Shown here: piece after piece, positions 32,940-43,400 of the stretch | How positions within the stretch are numbered: position 1 is the stretch's first letter | Layout: every line of letters starts with the position of its first letter | Assembly (NCBI GenBank): GCA_964453435.1 | Contig: CAYVQZ010000030.1 | Span: forward strand, 1 to 61,573 | Length of the DNA stretch: 61,573 bases | From: CAYVQZ01 sp964453435 | GTDB taxonomy: Bacteria > Abyssobacteria > SURF-5 | Direction: 5' to 3' | Made by a program: the position numbers and the translations under genes | The notes under the pieces: generated by a model | Database searches by the model: none | What the model saw: the letters and a program-made list of their open reading frames with translations, nothing else | Told to the model about the DNA's origin: nothing

Positions 32940-33890
32940 TCATTGCCCGCCCACCTGCAGGTCGTAACTCGCCTCTATCGTTCGCACCAGGGAGGCGAGC
33001 GTACTGTTCACGGGGGTCGGCACGCCCAGTTCGCCACCGAGCCTGGCCACTGCTCCATTGATGGCGTCAATTTCCGTTCTCCTGCGGGCCAGAATATCCT
33101 GCAGCATTGAAGAAACGTTCTTTGCAGTCAGCCGGCACACCTCTTCAACCTGACCAAGCGGGTCTTCGTATGGGAGATGGATGCGCTTTGCCGTTGCGAC
33201 AGAGAACGCTTCTGCGACAACGTCTTTCATAGCCGCACGGGCGCTTTCGAATTCGAGGAGCCGCCCGTTGTTCAGGCGCGTTATGGCAGTGAGGGCGTTT
33301 ATTCCCACGTTTATGATGAGCTTACCCCAGATGGTCGCCTCGAGGTCTTCTGAAATCTGCGGGTTGAATGAGGCGCTCCGGAGGATTTCTTTTACCAGCC
33401 TCACGTGTTCCGTTTCAAGGTTTGAAGGCGTGCCGATGATCGTCTTTCCGGCGCCGGCGTGAATGATTGAACCGGGCGATACAAGCGTGGCGCCGTGTGA
33501 CGTAATTCCTCCAATCGTTCGTTTTTCTCCCACAACGCGACGGATGATCTCAACATTGCCGAGGCCGTTTTGAAGAGTCAATACGGGCGTTGAAGGAAGA
33601 ATCGTTTTTGCAATGGTGTTGACCGCGACTTCGGTATCGTATGATTTTGTGGCTAATATGACGAGTTCGCAATCGGCTATGTCTTTCGGAGATGAACTCG
33701 CGGTGACCCTTACAACCCGGCTGCCTGAAATGCCCTTGATATGAATCCCGTCCCGGTCTATTTTTGAGGCTCGGTCGGCCTGGTTATCGAGCATAATTAC
33801 CTGATGGCCCGCTTCCCGAAGCAGTGCGCCAAACAGGCAGCCTATCGCGCCCGGTCCGACTATCGCTATGCGATGCGAGGACTTTATCAT
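32940..33890 (-). CDS. panE: 2-dehydropantoate 2-reductase (ketopantoate reductase)
   Basis: This 316-residue enzyme reduces ketopantoate to pantoate with NADPH in pantothenate and CoA synthesis. The Rossmann motif IVGPGAIGCLFGALL opens the protein; KSYDTEVA holds the conserved Lys (about residue 77), TLQNGLGN follows, and WGKLIINVGINALTAI is the helical-domain signature with the catalytic Lys. C-terminal S...D...R.EIDAINGAV completes the match. Paralogues acting on other 2-oxoacids exist, so the specificity is likely but not certain. Confidence 0.9.
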   Translation of the reverse strand: MIKSSHRIAIVGPGAIGCLFGALLREAGHQVIMLDNQADRASKIDRDGIHIKGISGSRVVRVTASSSPKDIADCELVILATKSYDTEVAVNTIAKTILPSTPVLTLQNGLGNVEIIRRVVGEKRTIGGITSHGATLVSPGSIIHAGAGKTIIGTPSNLETEHVRLVKEILRSASFNPQISEDLEATIWGKLIINVGINALTAITRLNNGRLLEFESARAAMKDVVAEAFSVATAKRIHLPYEDPLGQVEEVCRLTAKNVSSMLQDILARRRTEIDAINGAVARLGGELGVPTPVNSTLASLVRTIEASYDLQVGGQ

Positions 33891-34040
33891 GATAGCGCCG
33901 CCCTCCGGATTCCCGCCAACCGACTAACCAGACGCTCGTTTCTCCGGTCCAACGTTCGGACGCTCTTGCTCGAAAGCGAACGAGTCATCCGAACGATTTT
34001 ATCATCTCCGGTGTATCGTCGATGGATTTTCCGAATATTC

Positions 34041-36227
34041 TCACACTACCCACATTTTGGCTTCGAAATCTTTGTCCGGAACTGTGAGGCTCAATGACGT
34101 CTCCCGCGGAAAACGCATGATTTCGATTCTGTCATTCTTCAGGCTGACGAAAAACTCAGCTTCCTCATCAGGGCGCAAGCCAAGGTCCTGAAATGGTATT
34201 GCGAGTTCGAGCACCGTGTTCCATTTTACCGTGTCGTATTGCCGTATTCGCTCGAAGTCAATTCCATTGTCGCTTTGTTCCAGAGTGAACAGCCGCTCCT
34301 TTGCCAGTTCGAAATACAACGGCATCGTGAGCCGTTGCGGTCGGGGCCGGAGAAAGCAGACCTCCAGGTTCACGTTTGCGTCTTCGGGCCGAATGCCCTC
34401 CTCCAGGTACAGGTCGAACCGCATGTACAAGTTGTCAACGTCAAACCCGTAATATATCCGTGTGAGATAGCGGCAACCGAGAGCGATCGCTGCATCTCCG
34501 CGGCTGCACGTGTAGCATCCGGCGCCTTGCCATTCGTAAAAGTGAGTTACTTTTCCGTCGAGCGTCGGGCTGATCAGCAACGTGGGAACAGTGCCGGCCG
34601 GCGCCTTTTTCTCGCGCAGCAGAGACGCCGAGAGGTAGTGCGGAATTTCCTGACCTGCCATTGTGAACACATTCTGAAGATGCATGCGGAACAGCCGGTC
34701 GAATTCCACGTCGTTATCAGTTGAAAAATCCGGACCGTACCACCAGAACCAATCGCTTCCCTCGGCGGCGTACAATTCCTCCCAGGCCATGGCGAGTTGA
34801 GGATGCTCGTTTCCGTGCGTCTCGGAGAATGTGCTGAGAAATTGTCTCGTCTTGTTCAGACAGTTCCAAGCGTCGTTTTCCTCGTAGTCGCCGATCCAGA
34901 TGTCAAAATTATGTCCGATCCAGGAACCGGTGTGCAGGTCGTTGAGGAGACGCCGTTCGGCATTTTCTTGCAGGTAATCGCTTACTCTGACCGTCTGGAC
35001 CATTTCGTCCGTGCTCAGTGCCTCGTAGGTTCGGGATAAGAAATTCTCGCCGCCGTCCGGATAATATTCCCATGCGTTTTCTCCGTCGAGAATGACGGGC
35101 ACGATAGGTGTTCGGCCGGAGTGGGAATGATGGCGGGCTATTTGCCGAAGCCGAAACAAAAAATCGGCGCTGGCCTCCCTCGCGCTGGCGCGCGAGTACG
35201 AGAAACCCAACATGTCCGACAAGCCCCGGTCCCGGAAGATTATATCGACCTCCGAATCCCGGCGCCTCGCCCGATACGGATAGTACAAATGCTCGTAAAT
35301 AGTAAAAGTTTTCAGCGTTTGCGCGAGAATCCCCTCGTCGGTCGCTATCCATTTGATTCCTGCTTCCGCAAGCATCGGAATCAGTTCGGGACATACGGAA
35401 CCCTCGGACGGCCACATTCCCCGTGGCGGGCGCCCGAAATTCTCCGCGTGAAAGGCCACGGCGTTCCGTATCTGTGTCTCTGCGTCTTCCGGATGAAGAT
35501 AACGCTGCGGCAGACGCGCGCCCGGCATCGCGCGCAACGCGAATTCCGAGTCACAGAGAAGGGGAAGAATCGGATGATAAAACGGGCTGGTTGTCAGTTC
35601 CACCTGTCCCCTTTCCTCCATCCGACGATACAGGGGGATAATTTCCTCAATTATTCGAATCTGGGCCGCCAGGACCTCTTGTTTTTCTTCTTCAGTGAAA
35701 TAGCGCCCCTTGTTGAATAATTCGTTCAGGAATGGGAAACGCTTTCGCGCTCTGTAGCCGAACCACGTCAGATTGGACCACACTTGCAGGTCGAGATATG
35801 CCTGCGTCGGAAACCTTCTCGCAATGTCGTCGGTTATCATCGACGGCTTGACGTTCAGGCCTCGTTCGCACAAAAGTTCCCAGTAGCGCTGATACGGACG
35901 TATCATGTTGTTCCAGTTCGCTTGGAAGAATGCCCCAAGGATAAATTTTTTCTGCTCGAGGCTGAGTTCTCTTGCCGGGACAAGGCTGTGTTCGTAAAAA
36001 ATCTCTTTGGCGGCGCCGTCGAGGTATGCGAACAGTTGGGTAATGAGAGAGGGAACAATATTGAAGGTCGCCCGGATTTCCGGAAAATCCTCGAGCAGTG
36101 ACGCCATGTCGTAATACCCCTTGATTGCATGCAATCGTACCCAGGGCATAGACAATTCGCCGCTGCGCCGGTCGAGATAAAAAGGCTGGTGCATGTGCCA
36201 GAGGAAGGTTAGTGAGGCGGAACTCAA
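34041..36227 (-). CDS. glycoside hydrolase family 57 protein (amylase/amylopullulanase-like)
   Basis: This 728-residue protein starts with the GH57 signature LTFLWHMHQPFY and continues with TFNIVPSLITQL, GMWPSEGSVCPEL (where family members carry the catalytic Glu), and WIATDEGI. PVILDGENAWEYYPDGG supplies the second catalytic region. The last 220 residues form a beta-rich carbohydrate-binding-like domain. It probably cleaves or rearranges alpha-1,4-glucans in the cytoplasm; no signal peptide is present. The TTG start overlaps the galT stop (TTGA) and has GGAGG upstream, so it is the last gene of the glycogen operon. Confidence 0.9.
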   Translation of the reverse strand: MSSASLTFLWHMHQPFYLDRRSGELSMPWVRLHAIKGYYDMASLLEDFPEIRATFNIVPSLITQLFAYLDGAAKEIFYEHSLVPARELSLEQKKFILGAFFQANWNNMIRPYQRYWELLCERGLNVKPSMITDDIARRFPTQAYLDLQVWSNLTWFGYRARKRFPFLNELFNKGRYFTEEEKQEVLAAQIRIIEEIIPLYRRMEERGQVELTTSPFYHPILPLLCDSEFALRAMPGARLPQRYLHPEDAETQIRNAVAFHAENFGRPPRGMWPSEGSVCPELIPMLAEAGIKWIATDEGILAQTLKTFTIYEHLYYPYRARRRDSEVDIIFRDRGLSDMLGFSYSRASAREASADFLFRLRQIARHHSHSGRTPIVPVILDGENAWEYYPDGGENFLSRTYEALSTDEMVQTVRVSDYLQENAERRLLNDLHTGSWIGHNFDIWIGDYEENDAWNCLNKTRQFLSTFSETHGNEHPQLAMAWEELYAAEGSDWFWWYGPDFSTDNDVEFDRLFRMHLQNVFTMAGQEIPHYLSASLLREKKAPAGTVPTLLISPTLDGKVTHFYEWQGAGCYTCSRGDAAIALGCRYLTRIYYGFDVDNLYMRFDLYLEEGIRPEDANVNLEVCFLRPRPQRLTMPLYFELAKERLFTLEQSDNGIDFERIRQYDTVKWNTVLELAIPFQDLGLRPDEEAEFFVSLKNDRIEIMRFPRETSLSLTVPDKDFEAKMWVV

Positions 36228-37240
36228 GCCTCAACCTCCCGAAGATATTTTGCGGCTTCCTCGGGTATGGTGGGGTTGATAAAGAAGCCGGTGCCCCACT
36301 CAAAGCCCGCGACAAGAGTAAGTCTCGGCATGATCTCGATGTGCCAGTGGAAGTCCACGTCAAGCGTGACCCAGTAACCCATTCTGGGCCAGCGGACCGG
36401 CCCCGTATGCAAAATGAAATTATATTGAGGCTGGTTCAGGGCGACTGCAAGCTTTTTCATGACCGCAATGAAGGCGTCGCCGAGTTGCAGCATCTCCTCA
36501 TAATTGATCGTGTAAAAATCGGGGTTGTGCCGTTTCGGCATGATCCACAGTTCGAACGGAAACCGCGCCGCAAACGGACAGAAAACGAGGAACCCCTTGT
36601 TTTCATAAACGATTCTGGATTCTTGCGAAAGTTCTTCCCGCATAATGTCGCAAAACACGCAACGGTCCTTGTAGTTGAAGTATTCCTTTGCTCCTATCAG
36701 TTCTTCCCGCACTCTCTTCGGTGTGACCGGCGTAGCAATAAGCTGCGAGTGCGGATGACTCAAAGAAGCGCCCGCCTGTCGTCCCTCGTTCTTGAAAATG
36801 AGTATATATTTGAATCGCTGGTCCTTGTTCAGGTCGATCAGCCGTTCCTTATAGGATTCGAACACTTTCGAAAGCGTATCCGGCGTGTGCATGTGGAACT
36901 TCTTGTAATGGTCGGGTGTCTCTATGATTACCTCGTGCGCCCCGATCCCGTTCATCTTGTCGTACATGCCGACACCCGCTTTGCCCATTTCCCCCTCAAT
37001 CCGGAGGGCCGGGAACTTATTGGGAACCACGCGAACCTCCCAGCCGGGTGAATTTGGCTGGTGGTTCCCGCGAATGGCCATTATCTCAGGCGGCGTCTTG
37101 TCCTCGTTCCCTTGGCAGAAGGGGCAAAAGCCGGTGTCGTCGATTACGGGGTCCGGTTGAAAATCCGTCGGCCGCTTTCCCCGTTCCGTTGCAATAATTA
37201 CCCACCGGCCGACCACAGGGTCTTTGCGTAATTCAGGCAT
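36224..37240 (-). CDS. galT: galactose-1-phosphate uridylyltransferase
   Basis: This 338-residue HIT-superfamily enzyme exchanges UMP between UDP-sugar and a hexose-1-phosphate. The active-site triad motif is SHPHSQLIATP, whose second His is the nucleophile in the family. The zinc-binding CPFC near residue 38 and VRVVPNKFPAL are also present. In glycogen operons of this kind it may act as a UDP-/ADP-glucose phosphorylase rather than in the Leloir pathway. It overlaps the GH57 gene by four bases. Confidence 0.92.
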   Translation of the reverse strand: MPELRKDPVVGRWVIIATERGKRPTDFQPDPVIDDTGFCPFCQGNEDKTPPEIMAIRGNHQPNSPGWEVRVVPNKFPALRIEGEMGKAGVGMYDKMNGIGAHEVIIETPDHYKKFHMHTPDTLSKVFESYKERLIDLNKDQRFKYILIFKNEGRQAGASLSHPHSQLIATPVTPKRVREELIGAKEYFNYKDRCVFCDIMREELSQESRIVYENKGFLVFCPFAARFPFELWIMPKRHNPDFYTINYEEMLQLGDAFIAVMKKLAVALNQPQYNFILHTGPVRWPRMGYWVTLDVDFHWHIEIMPRLTLVAGFEWGTGFFINPTIPEEAAKYLREVEA

Positions 37241-37285
37241 TCTCTATGAATCCTCTCACGAAATTCCAATATACACGAGATATTG

Positions 37286-38743
37286 TCATATCCCTTTCGT
37301 TGACAATGCGTTCCGATAGAGCTCTTCGTATTTCTTCGCAGAAACGTCCCAGGAAAAATCACAGGCCATACCGTTCAGCATTATCCGCTTCCATTCCTCC
37401 TGATCCGAGAAGTACTTCCGGGTCTGGCGGATTCTCTCCAAAAGGGCAGTCGAAGAATACTCTTCGAAAACGAATCCGTTGCCCGAACTGGAGGGCGAGG
37501 TAGGATAGTGAATCACGGTGTCAACCAATCCCCCCGTCGCCCGAACGAGCGGCACTGTTCCGTATTTCAGGCTGTACATCTGATTGAGTCCGCACGGCTC
37601 ATACCTCGAAGGCATGAGGAAAATGTCGCAGCCCGCCTCGATCTTATGGGCAAGCTCGTTCGAGAAGCCGAGTTCCGCTCCCACCCGGTCCGGATACTTC
37701 CCGGCCAGCTTTTCGAATAAGGTGTGATATTTATTGTCTCCGGCGCCCAGGAGGACAAACTGATAATCCGCTCCTATAATATCGTCCATCACCGGCGCCA
37801 GTATGTCAAAACCCTTCTGATTGTCCAGACGCGAAACAATGCCCAGCAATGGAGTCCCGTTCATCGCGGGCAGGTTGAAATGCTTGAGCAGGTCGCTCTT
37901 GCACGTTGCCTTGCCGGAAAGGTCTCTCGGACTATAATTGGCCGCGATATATTTGTCTGTCTCCGGATTCCACTCATCGTAATCGACACCGTTCAGCACA
38001 CCAAAGAGGCGGTCGGACCGCCTCCGAAGCAAGCCATCGAGGCCGCAGCCGAACTCCGGCGTCTGAATCTCTTTTGAATAAGTGGGACTCACCGTATTGA
38101 TTATGTGCGCGCTTATTATTCCTGCTTTCAGGAGATTTATTTTGCCGTAAAACTCGACCCCATCCGGAGTGAACAGGTCCCACGGCAGATTCGTGAGGTG
38201 CATGTCCAGATGCCAGAACAGGCCCTGATACCCGATATTGTGAATGGTGAGCAGTGTGGCGGCCTTCCGAAAAACCGGATTGTCCTTGTGGAGAGTCTTC
38301 AAATAAAGTGGCACGAGTCCCGTCTGCCAGTCGTTGCAATGGACGATGTCGGGCCGGTAATCCAACACCTTGCACAGCTCAATTACCGCCTTTGAGAAAA
38401 AGATGAAGCGCTCGGCATTGTCCGGATAATCGCCATTTGACGTGCGATACAGTTCCGGCCGGTTGAAATACGATTCTTTGCCAATAAAATATACGGTCAC
38501 TCCATCCAGTTTGGTCCGAAAAATTTCACCGTACTCCTCCCGTTCGGAAATCGGCGCCGAGAAGGTGGTGTCGATGTCCTCTATGGAAAAACTCTTCTCC
38601 TGTGTCGTCCTGTAAAAAGGGACAACCGCCGTGACCTCGTTCCCACGCCTCGCCAGCGCCTTCCCCAGCGCTCCCGCAACGTCTGCAAGCCCGCCGGTCT
38701 TCGAGAAAGGAACCATCTCGCTTGTGGCCAGCAGAATTTTCAT
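37286..38743 (-). CDS. glgA: glycogen synthase (ADP-glucose type)
   Basis: This 485-residue GT5 glycogen synthase has the N-terminal ADP-glucose site FSKTGGLADVAGALG, then HCNDWQTGLVPLYLKT, GVLNGVDYDEWNP, and the C-terminal motif LMPSRYEPCGLNQMYSLKYGTVPLVRATGGL with the catalytic Glu. It elongates alpha-1,4-glucan from ADP-glucose made by GlgC. ATG 38743 overlaps the glgC stop (ATGA), so the two enzymes of the pathway are translated together. Confidence 0.96.
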   Translation of the reverse strand: MKILLATSEMVPFSKTGGLADVAGALGKALARRGNEVTAVVPFYRTTQEKSFSIEDIDTTFSAPISEREEYGEIFRTKLDGVTVYFIGKESYFNRPELYRTSNGDYPDNAERFIFFSKAVIELCKVLDYRPDIVHCNDWQTGLVPLYLKTLHKDNPVFRKAATLLTIHNIGYQGLFWHLDMHLTNLPWDLFTPDGVEFYGKINLLKAGIISAHIINTVSPTYSKEIQTPEFGCGLDGLLRRRSDRLFGVLNGVDYDEWNPETDKYIAANYSPRDLSGKATCKSDLLKHFNLPAMNGTPLLGIVSRLDNQKGFDILAPVMDDIIGADYQFVLLGAGDNKYHTLFEKLAGKYPDRVGAELGFSNELAHKIEAGCDIFLMPSRYEPCGLNQMYSLKYGTVPLVRATGGLVDTVIHYPTSPSSSGNGFVFEEYSSTALLERIRQTRKYFSDQEEWKRIMLNGMACDFSWDVSAKKYEELYRNALSTKGI

Positions 38744-40014
38744 ACCATGCCTCCTGTTTTCTTCGTGCCCGAAGACATCCAGATTTTCAGGGGCGGCGGC
38801 TCTATTCTTGCGCCCTTGCCGATCACGACTATTCCCGTTTCGGTCACCGTAAAACGCTTTCTGTCCTCGTCGAGGTCATAGCCGATTTCCGCGCGGGGGG
38901 GTATCTGCACATGCTTGTCTATTATGGCGCTCCTAATCCGGCAGCGGCGCCCCACGTCAACATTATCGAACAATATCGAATCCTCCACCACCACAAAACT
39001 GTTTATCCGCACCTTGGGCGAGAGGACAGACCGGACCGCTCTGCCGCCACTCACAATGCATCCTCCGGACACGACGGAATCGAGCGCTACCCCCATGCGG
39101 CCGCCCTCGAACTCTTGTGCAAAAACGAACTTTGCGGGCGGATTCTGTGGCTGATAGGTGCGTATCGGCCATTCCGGGTCATACAGATTGAACACGGGGC
39201 TGACCGACACCAGGTCCATATTCGCTTCGTAATAGGCCTCGATAGTGCCGACGTCTTTCCAGTATTGAGCCGTCTTCTTGTTCTCATCAATGAAGTTGTA
39301 TGCGAACACGCGATGTGAATCGAGCATGGAGGGAATCACGTCCTTGCCGAAATCCTCCAGCCTTGATTTCTCCGGCCGGCCGCCCAGAACATCCAGCAAC
39401 GCAACCTTATCGAAAATGTAAATCCCCATCGAGCCGAACGATACATTCTCCTTGCCCGGTAGGGGAGCGGGATCGACAGGTTTTTCCTGAAAGCCCACCA
39501 CCCGCTCGTTTTCATCCACTCTCAGAATCCCGAAGCGGTTCCCTTCGCTCCGAGGTATCTCCAGCGCAGCCACCGTCAAGTCTGCGCGCTTGTCCTCGTG
39601 AAAATCGAGCATCTTCGCATAGTCCATCTTATATATATGGTCCCCCGAAAGGATCAATACCCTCGTCGTCGGTCCATGGTCCAGCAGGTGCAGGTTCTGA
39701 TACACCGCGTCGGCGGTTCCCAAATACCAGTCTTTGTTCACTCGCTGCTGCGCGGGGATGAGTTCTATGAATTCCCCGAATTCGTGGTGAAAAATGCTCC
39801 ACCCGTTTCTGACGTGCCGGTTAAGAGAGTCTGACTTGTATTGGGTCAGAATGTAGATGCGGCGAAGGCCGGAATTCACACAGTTGCTGAGCGTGAAATC
39901 CACCAGCCGATAGATTCCCCCGAAGGGCACCGCCGGCTTGGCCCGGTCAAGAGTGAGCGGATAAAGCCGCTCTCCCTTGCCTCCAACAAGGAGCATCGCC
40001 AGAACATGTCGCAT
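38740..40014 (-). CDS. glgC: glucose-1-phosphate adenylyltransferase
   Basis: This 424-residue enzyme makes ADP-glucose, the committed step of glycogen synthesis. The nucleotide-binding motif GGKGERLYPLTLDRAKPAVPFGG opens the protein; HVRNGWSIF, ILSGDHIYKMDY, FQEKP and the C-terminal left-handed helix repeats (GCIVSGG, RRCRIRSAIID) follow. It is the first gene of the operon glgC-glgA-galT-GH57. GAGG lies seven bases before the ATG. Confidence 0.96.
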   Translation of the reverse strand: MRHVLAMLLVGGKGERLYPLTLDRAKPAVPFGGIYRLVDFTLSNCVNSGLRRIYILTQYKSDSLNRHVRNGWSIFHHEFGEFIELIPAQQRVNKDWYLGTADAVYQNLHLLDHGPTTRVLILSGDHIYKMDYAKMLDFHEDKRADLTVAALEIPRSEGNRFGILRVDENERVVGFQEKPVDPAPLPGKENVSFGSMGIYIFDKVALLDVLGGRPEKSRLEDFGKDVIPSMLDSHRVFAYNFIDENKKTAQYWKDVGTIEAYYEANMDLVSVSPVFNLYDPEWPIRTYQPQNPPAKFVFAQEFEGGRMGVALDSVVSGGCIVSGGRAVRSVLSPKVRINSFVVVEDSILFDNVDVGRRCRIRSAIIDKHVQIPPRAEIGYDLDEDRKRFTVTETGIVVIGKGARIEPPPLKIWMSSGTKKTGGMV

Positions 40015-40113
40015 GCCAGAACCTCGTTATTACCAAGTGATGGTTTTCCGAAGGCTGAGCAGCCGATGGGAATGGACTGGTTGGTGTGCCTTCTCGTAAA
40101 CCAGATGACACCA

Positions 40114-40142
40114 ATTCTAGCAAAAGGGGTTCCAATAGTCAA
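40114..40142 (-). promoter_or_regulatory. promoter of the glycogen operon
   Basis: On the minus strand TTGACT (40142-40137) and TAGAAT (40119-40114) are spaced by 17 bases. Transcription would start near 40107, about 93 bases before glgC. Confidence 0.65.
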
Positions 40143-40228
40143 CGCGGGCGCGCAAGCGTTTCCCCGTCATCATACACACTTACAGTGAAACAGCCCGTTG
40201 GCGCGTGTGTTGCCACCGGTCTGGCGCA

Positions 40229-40330
40229 GGAGGCTGTGAATCCGTCCCACGGACGCACAGGTTACCAAAAACCGCGGCTCAGGGGATTGGGAATCTGCTG
40301 CCGAGCCGAACCGCTCTCAGGGAGGGTGTT
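40229..40330 (+). repeat. degenerate copy of the interspersed repeat
   Basis: CTGTGAATCCGTCCCACGG resembles the outer arm at 59663 (CTGTGAATCGGTCCCGCG). Inverted pieces CGGCTCAGGGGATT and AACCGCTCTCAGGG follow. It lies in the 427-base divergent gap between glgC and the helical-repeat gene, which also holds both promoters. Confidence 0.45.
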
Positions 40331-40345
40331 TCGGCGCGCCACGCA

Positions 40346-40375
40346 TTGCATTTTGTGGTAAGTATCCACTATAAT
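40346..40375 (+). promoter_or_regulatory. promoter of the MshEN helical-repeat gene
   Basis: TTGCAT (40346-40351) and TATAAT (40370-40375) are spaced by 18 bases, about 60 bases before the ATG at 40442. Confidence 0.55.
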
Positions 40376-40441
40376 ACGGATTGAATCGTATATATTGTGT
40401 TTTGGACTTCGACGCCCGACCGGACTTCAAAGGGGTTGTCT

Positions 40442-43400
40442 ATGACGCAGGAATACAAAAATGTCGGAGAAATCCTCGTAGAGGAAGGCATCCTGTCACA
40501 GGATGAGCTCGGTGAAGTGCTTGAAAAGTCCAAAAGTCGGAACCTGCCGCTTGAAGAAACTCTCTTCAAGCTGGGCTACATTTCCCGTGATAGGTTAGGC
40601 GCGCTTCTGGCGCAGGTGTACGGCTGCGAATTCATCGATTTGAATGTGATTCGAGTCGATGAACAGGCGCTCGGTTTACTCCCGTCTGAAATCGCTCTCA
40701 AAGCGCGGGCGCTCCCTTACGCCGCAGAGGAAGACTCTCTTTCCGTTGCGCTGGCGGGTCCGTTCGAAGAGGGCGCGGCAGAAACAACCCTCGAGGAGCT
40801 GGAACGCGCGTCCGGCAAAAAAATCCGGTTCTCGCTCTGCAATCCGGAACTGCTGCAGCAGTGGCTCAGCAAATGTTATGGAACGGCTGGAACCGAACCT
40901 TCTCGCATCGGCCAAAACAATGTCGCCTCTCTCATCGAATCCATCAAAGCCGATGATGTCAACTCCACTCTGCGGGCTCAGCTTGAGGAAGTCTGGGACG
41001 TTGGGCAGACCGCACTGATAGCGTCGCGCTCCCATCCTTTCAGCCGGTCCGTGGCCTCCAGCATCGACGAGGCGAGAACCAAGCTCTCAGATTCCCGAAA
41101 ATACGCCGATTCCGGGTTTGAGGAGGAAGCGGTGGAGCTGGCGGAGCAGGCCGTCTCCATTTTGAGAGAGGCATCCGCCAAGGCGGACGCCGCCGAGCGA
41201 GATTGGGAAAAGCTTGTCCAGCAAGTCAAGAACCTGCGGTCCAGAATAGGCGCCTTGGAAGATGATGGCGCGGCAGAATATGCGCCCGCTGAATACGAGG
41301 AACTTTCGGAAATACGTGATTCGCTGCTCGAATGCGTGAATGAGCGAAACGTCGACAGGTTACGTTCGCTCATGGACCAGGGGATCATTCTAATGGAACG
41401 GGTCAACCTGCTTTCACCCGACCGAAACCGCGGACGCGAACAGGTGATCGCGAGCCTTGCACGGGTCCGCTCTGTAATAGCGCGTGCCCGGAAGGTCGGC
41501 GCCAAAGAATACGCGCCGGAAGCCTTGAAAGAAGCGTACGGTTACCTCGACGCGGCCGAGAAATATGCGCGGCGCGCCCAGTGGGAGGATGTCCGCGAGT
41601 GTTTGGCCTCCGCCGAGACGAAAGCTGTTGAAGCAGAACAAGCCGCTCTCAGGATAGCGAGCGAGAGAGAAGGACTGACGATTAAACTCCGGGAGACAAT
41701 ACGCGTGGCCGCCTCCGCCTTGGAAGATGCAATGGCTCACCCGTTCGCGCAAGAGGTGATTGTCGAACTCATGCGATGCAGGGACTCTTTAGGCGAGGCG
41801 AAAAGTTGTTTCGACACCGCCGAACTGGAAAGAGGCATCGAACTCGCAGCGAGGACCGAGCGGCAAATCAGGGAGGAAATCGTTCCTCATGCCGATCAGA
41901 CCGAGCAGTCCTGGAACGAACTGTTTCGGAAAGCCGACGTAATCTCGATGCAAATTCAATCACTCGACATGTCGTTTGCGCTGATAGCCGCGTCCGAAAA
42001 GATTGAGGCGCTCTTGCAGGCCGAACGCGAAATGGTGAATGCGCTCTGCAAACGCGATCGCGAAAACCTTTCCGGCGCGATATCCAAATGCGAAACCCTT
42101 GTGCGCGAAATTTACGATGTTATCGATTCGGAGCGGAACGATTATGAGAGAGTTCAAGACGCCATCGAAGATGCTTCTTCACTGCTGGATTCGGCCACGG
42201 CGCTCTGTGTTGACGAGCGAGTGGCGTCCGCATACGAGGAAGCTCGTCGGCTGCTGGAGGAAGCGAAAAACGCCGCTGCGAGAGGCAATGTGCGGCAGGC
42301 GCTCGACAACGCCCTTTCCGCCGGAGACAAATTCCGCGCCGAAGTGATTGAACGACAAAAGAATATTCGCGAAAAGATGTTCGCCCTTATTCCTCACTCG
42401 ACAGAACTGTTCAGGAGAATCGATGAGGCAAGTTCTCCGGAGGCGCTGCACTATTGTCCCGATCTTCTGGACAGGCTGAGGGCGCAAGCCTCGGAAATGG
42501 TGTCTGCTTTTGCTGCAACCGATTGGGAACGAATAGAAGCCTGTGTTGTCCCCATTGAAGAGACCATCAATTCGATCGGCGGAGCAATCGGATCGGCGAA
42601 GGCCGAGAGGTACCGTCATATCACCCAGCAGGTCGAGGAAATCGAAGATAGCGTGAAGACGGCCGTTCAGCGGTGCTCGGGAAGCTACGCGCCCGATATG
42701 CTTGAACATGCATACATTGAACTGAACCGAGTGAAGGAACATATTTCCAAGGGGCCGGACGAACTCAACGCCGAGCTGGAAAAAGAGCTCTTGCGGGACC
42801 TCGCGGTTGCACGCACGCGCGTCTGGCAGGTGGAATTCCTGCGGGAACGATTCGAACGGGAACGCGAGGAAACGCTGCGTCAACTCAGACTCAAGATGGA
42901 CCAGGCTCGGGAAACGCTTGAATCCTGCAGGCAACTCCCTTTCGCTGACAGCGAGTCGCCCCTGCTGGAGAAGGCCCGGAATTTGCTTGAACAAGCTGAC
43001 AACCTTCTGATCGAGGGGGACATCGAGGAAAGCTTCGCAGTCGTGCGCGACAGCCAGGCCGCCGCCGATGAACTCAGGGAAGAAGCCTTCACGCGAGAAC
43101 GCCGATGGAAAGAACTTGCTGACACCCTGCTTGCCGACGAGGCGCCGCATAGACAGGCCATCTCCGATCCGGCGGCCGGGGAAACCGGATACGAAGAATA
43201 TCGGCGTCTTTGCGACCTTTGCGAGCGGACACCAGCGGTTGTCGAGGAAAGGAACCTTGAAAGCCTCGAGGGCCATGCGGCAGCGCTCGAGGAAGCCGCG
43301 AAAGCGTTGGCGGAACGAATCCGGGAATACCGCGAGAGAGAACAACGGGGAATAGAAGAAAAGATTAACAGGGCGCAGCGCGAGATTCGGGTGGCCGAGT

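Noticed and set aside
42179..43345. 388-codon open frame antisense to the helical-repeat gene
   Set aside because: A Glu-rich helical gene leaves few stops on its complement, and no motif or ribosome site supports it.
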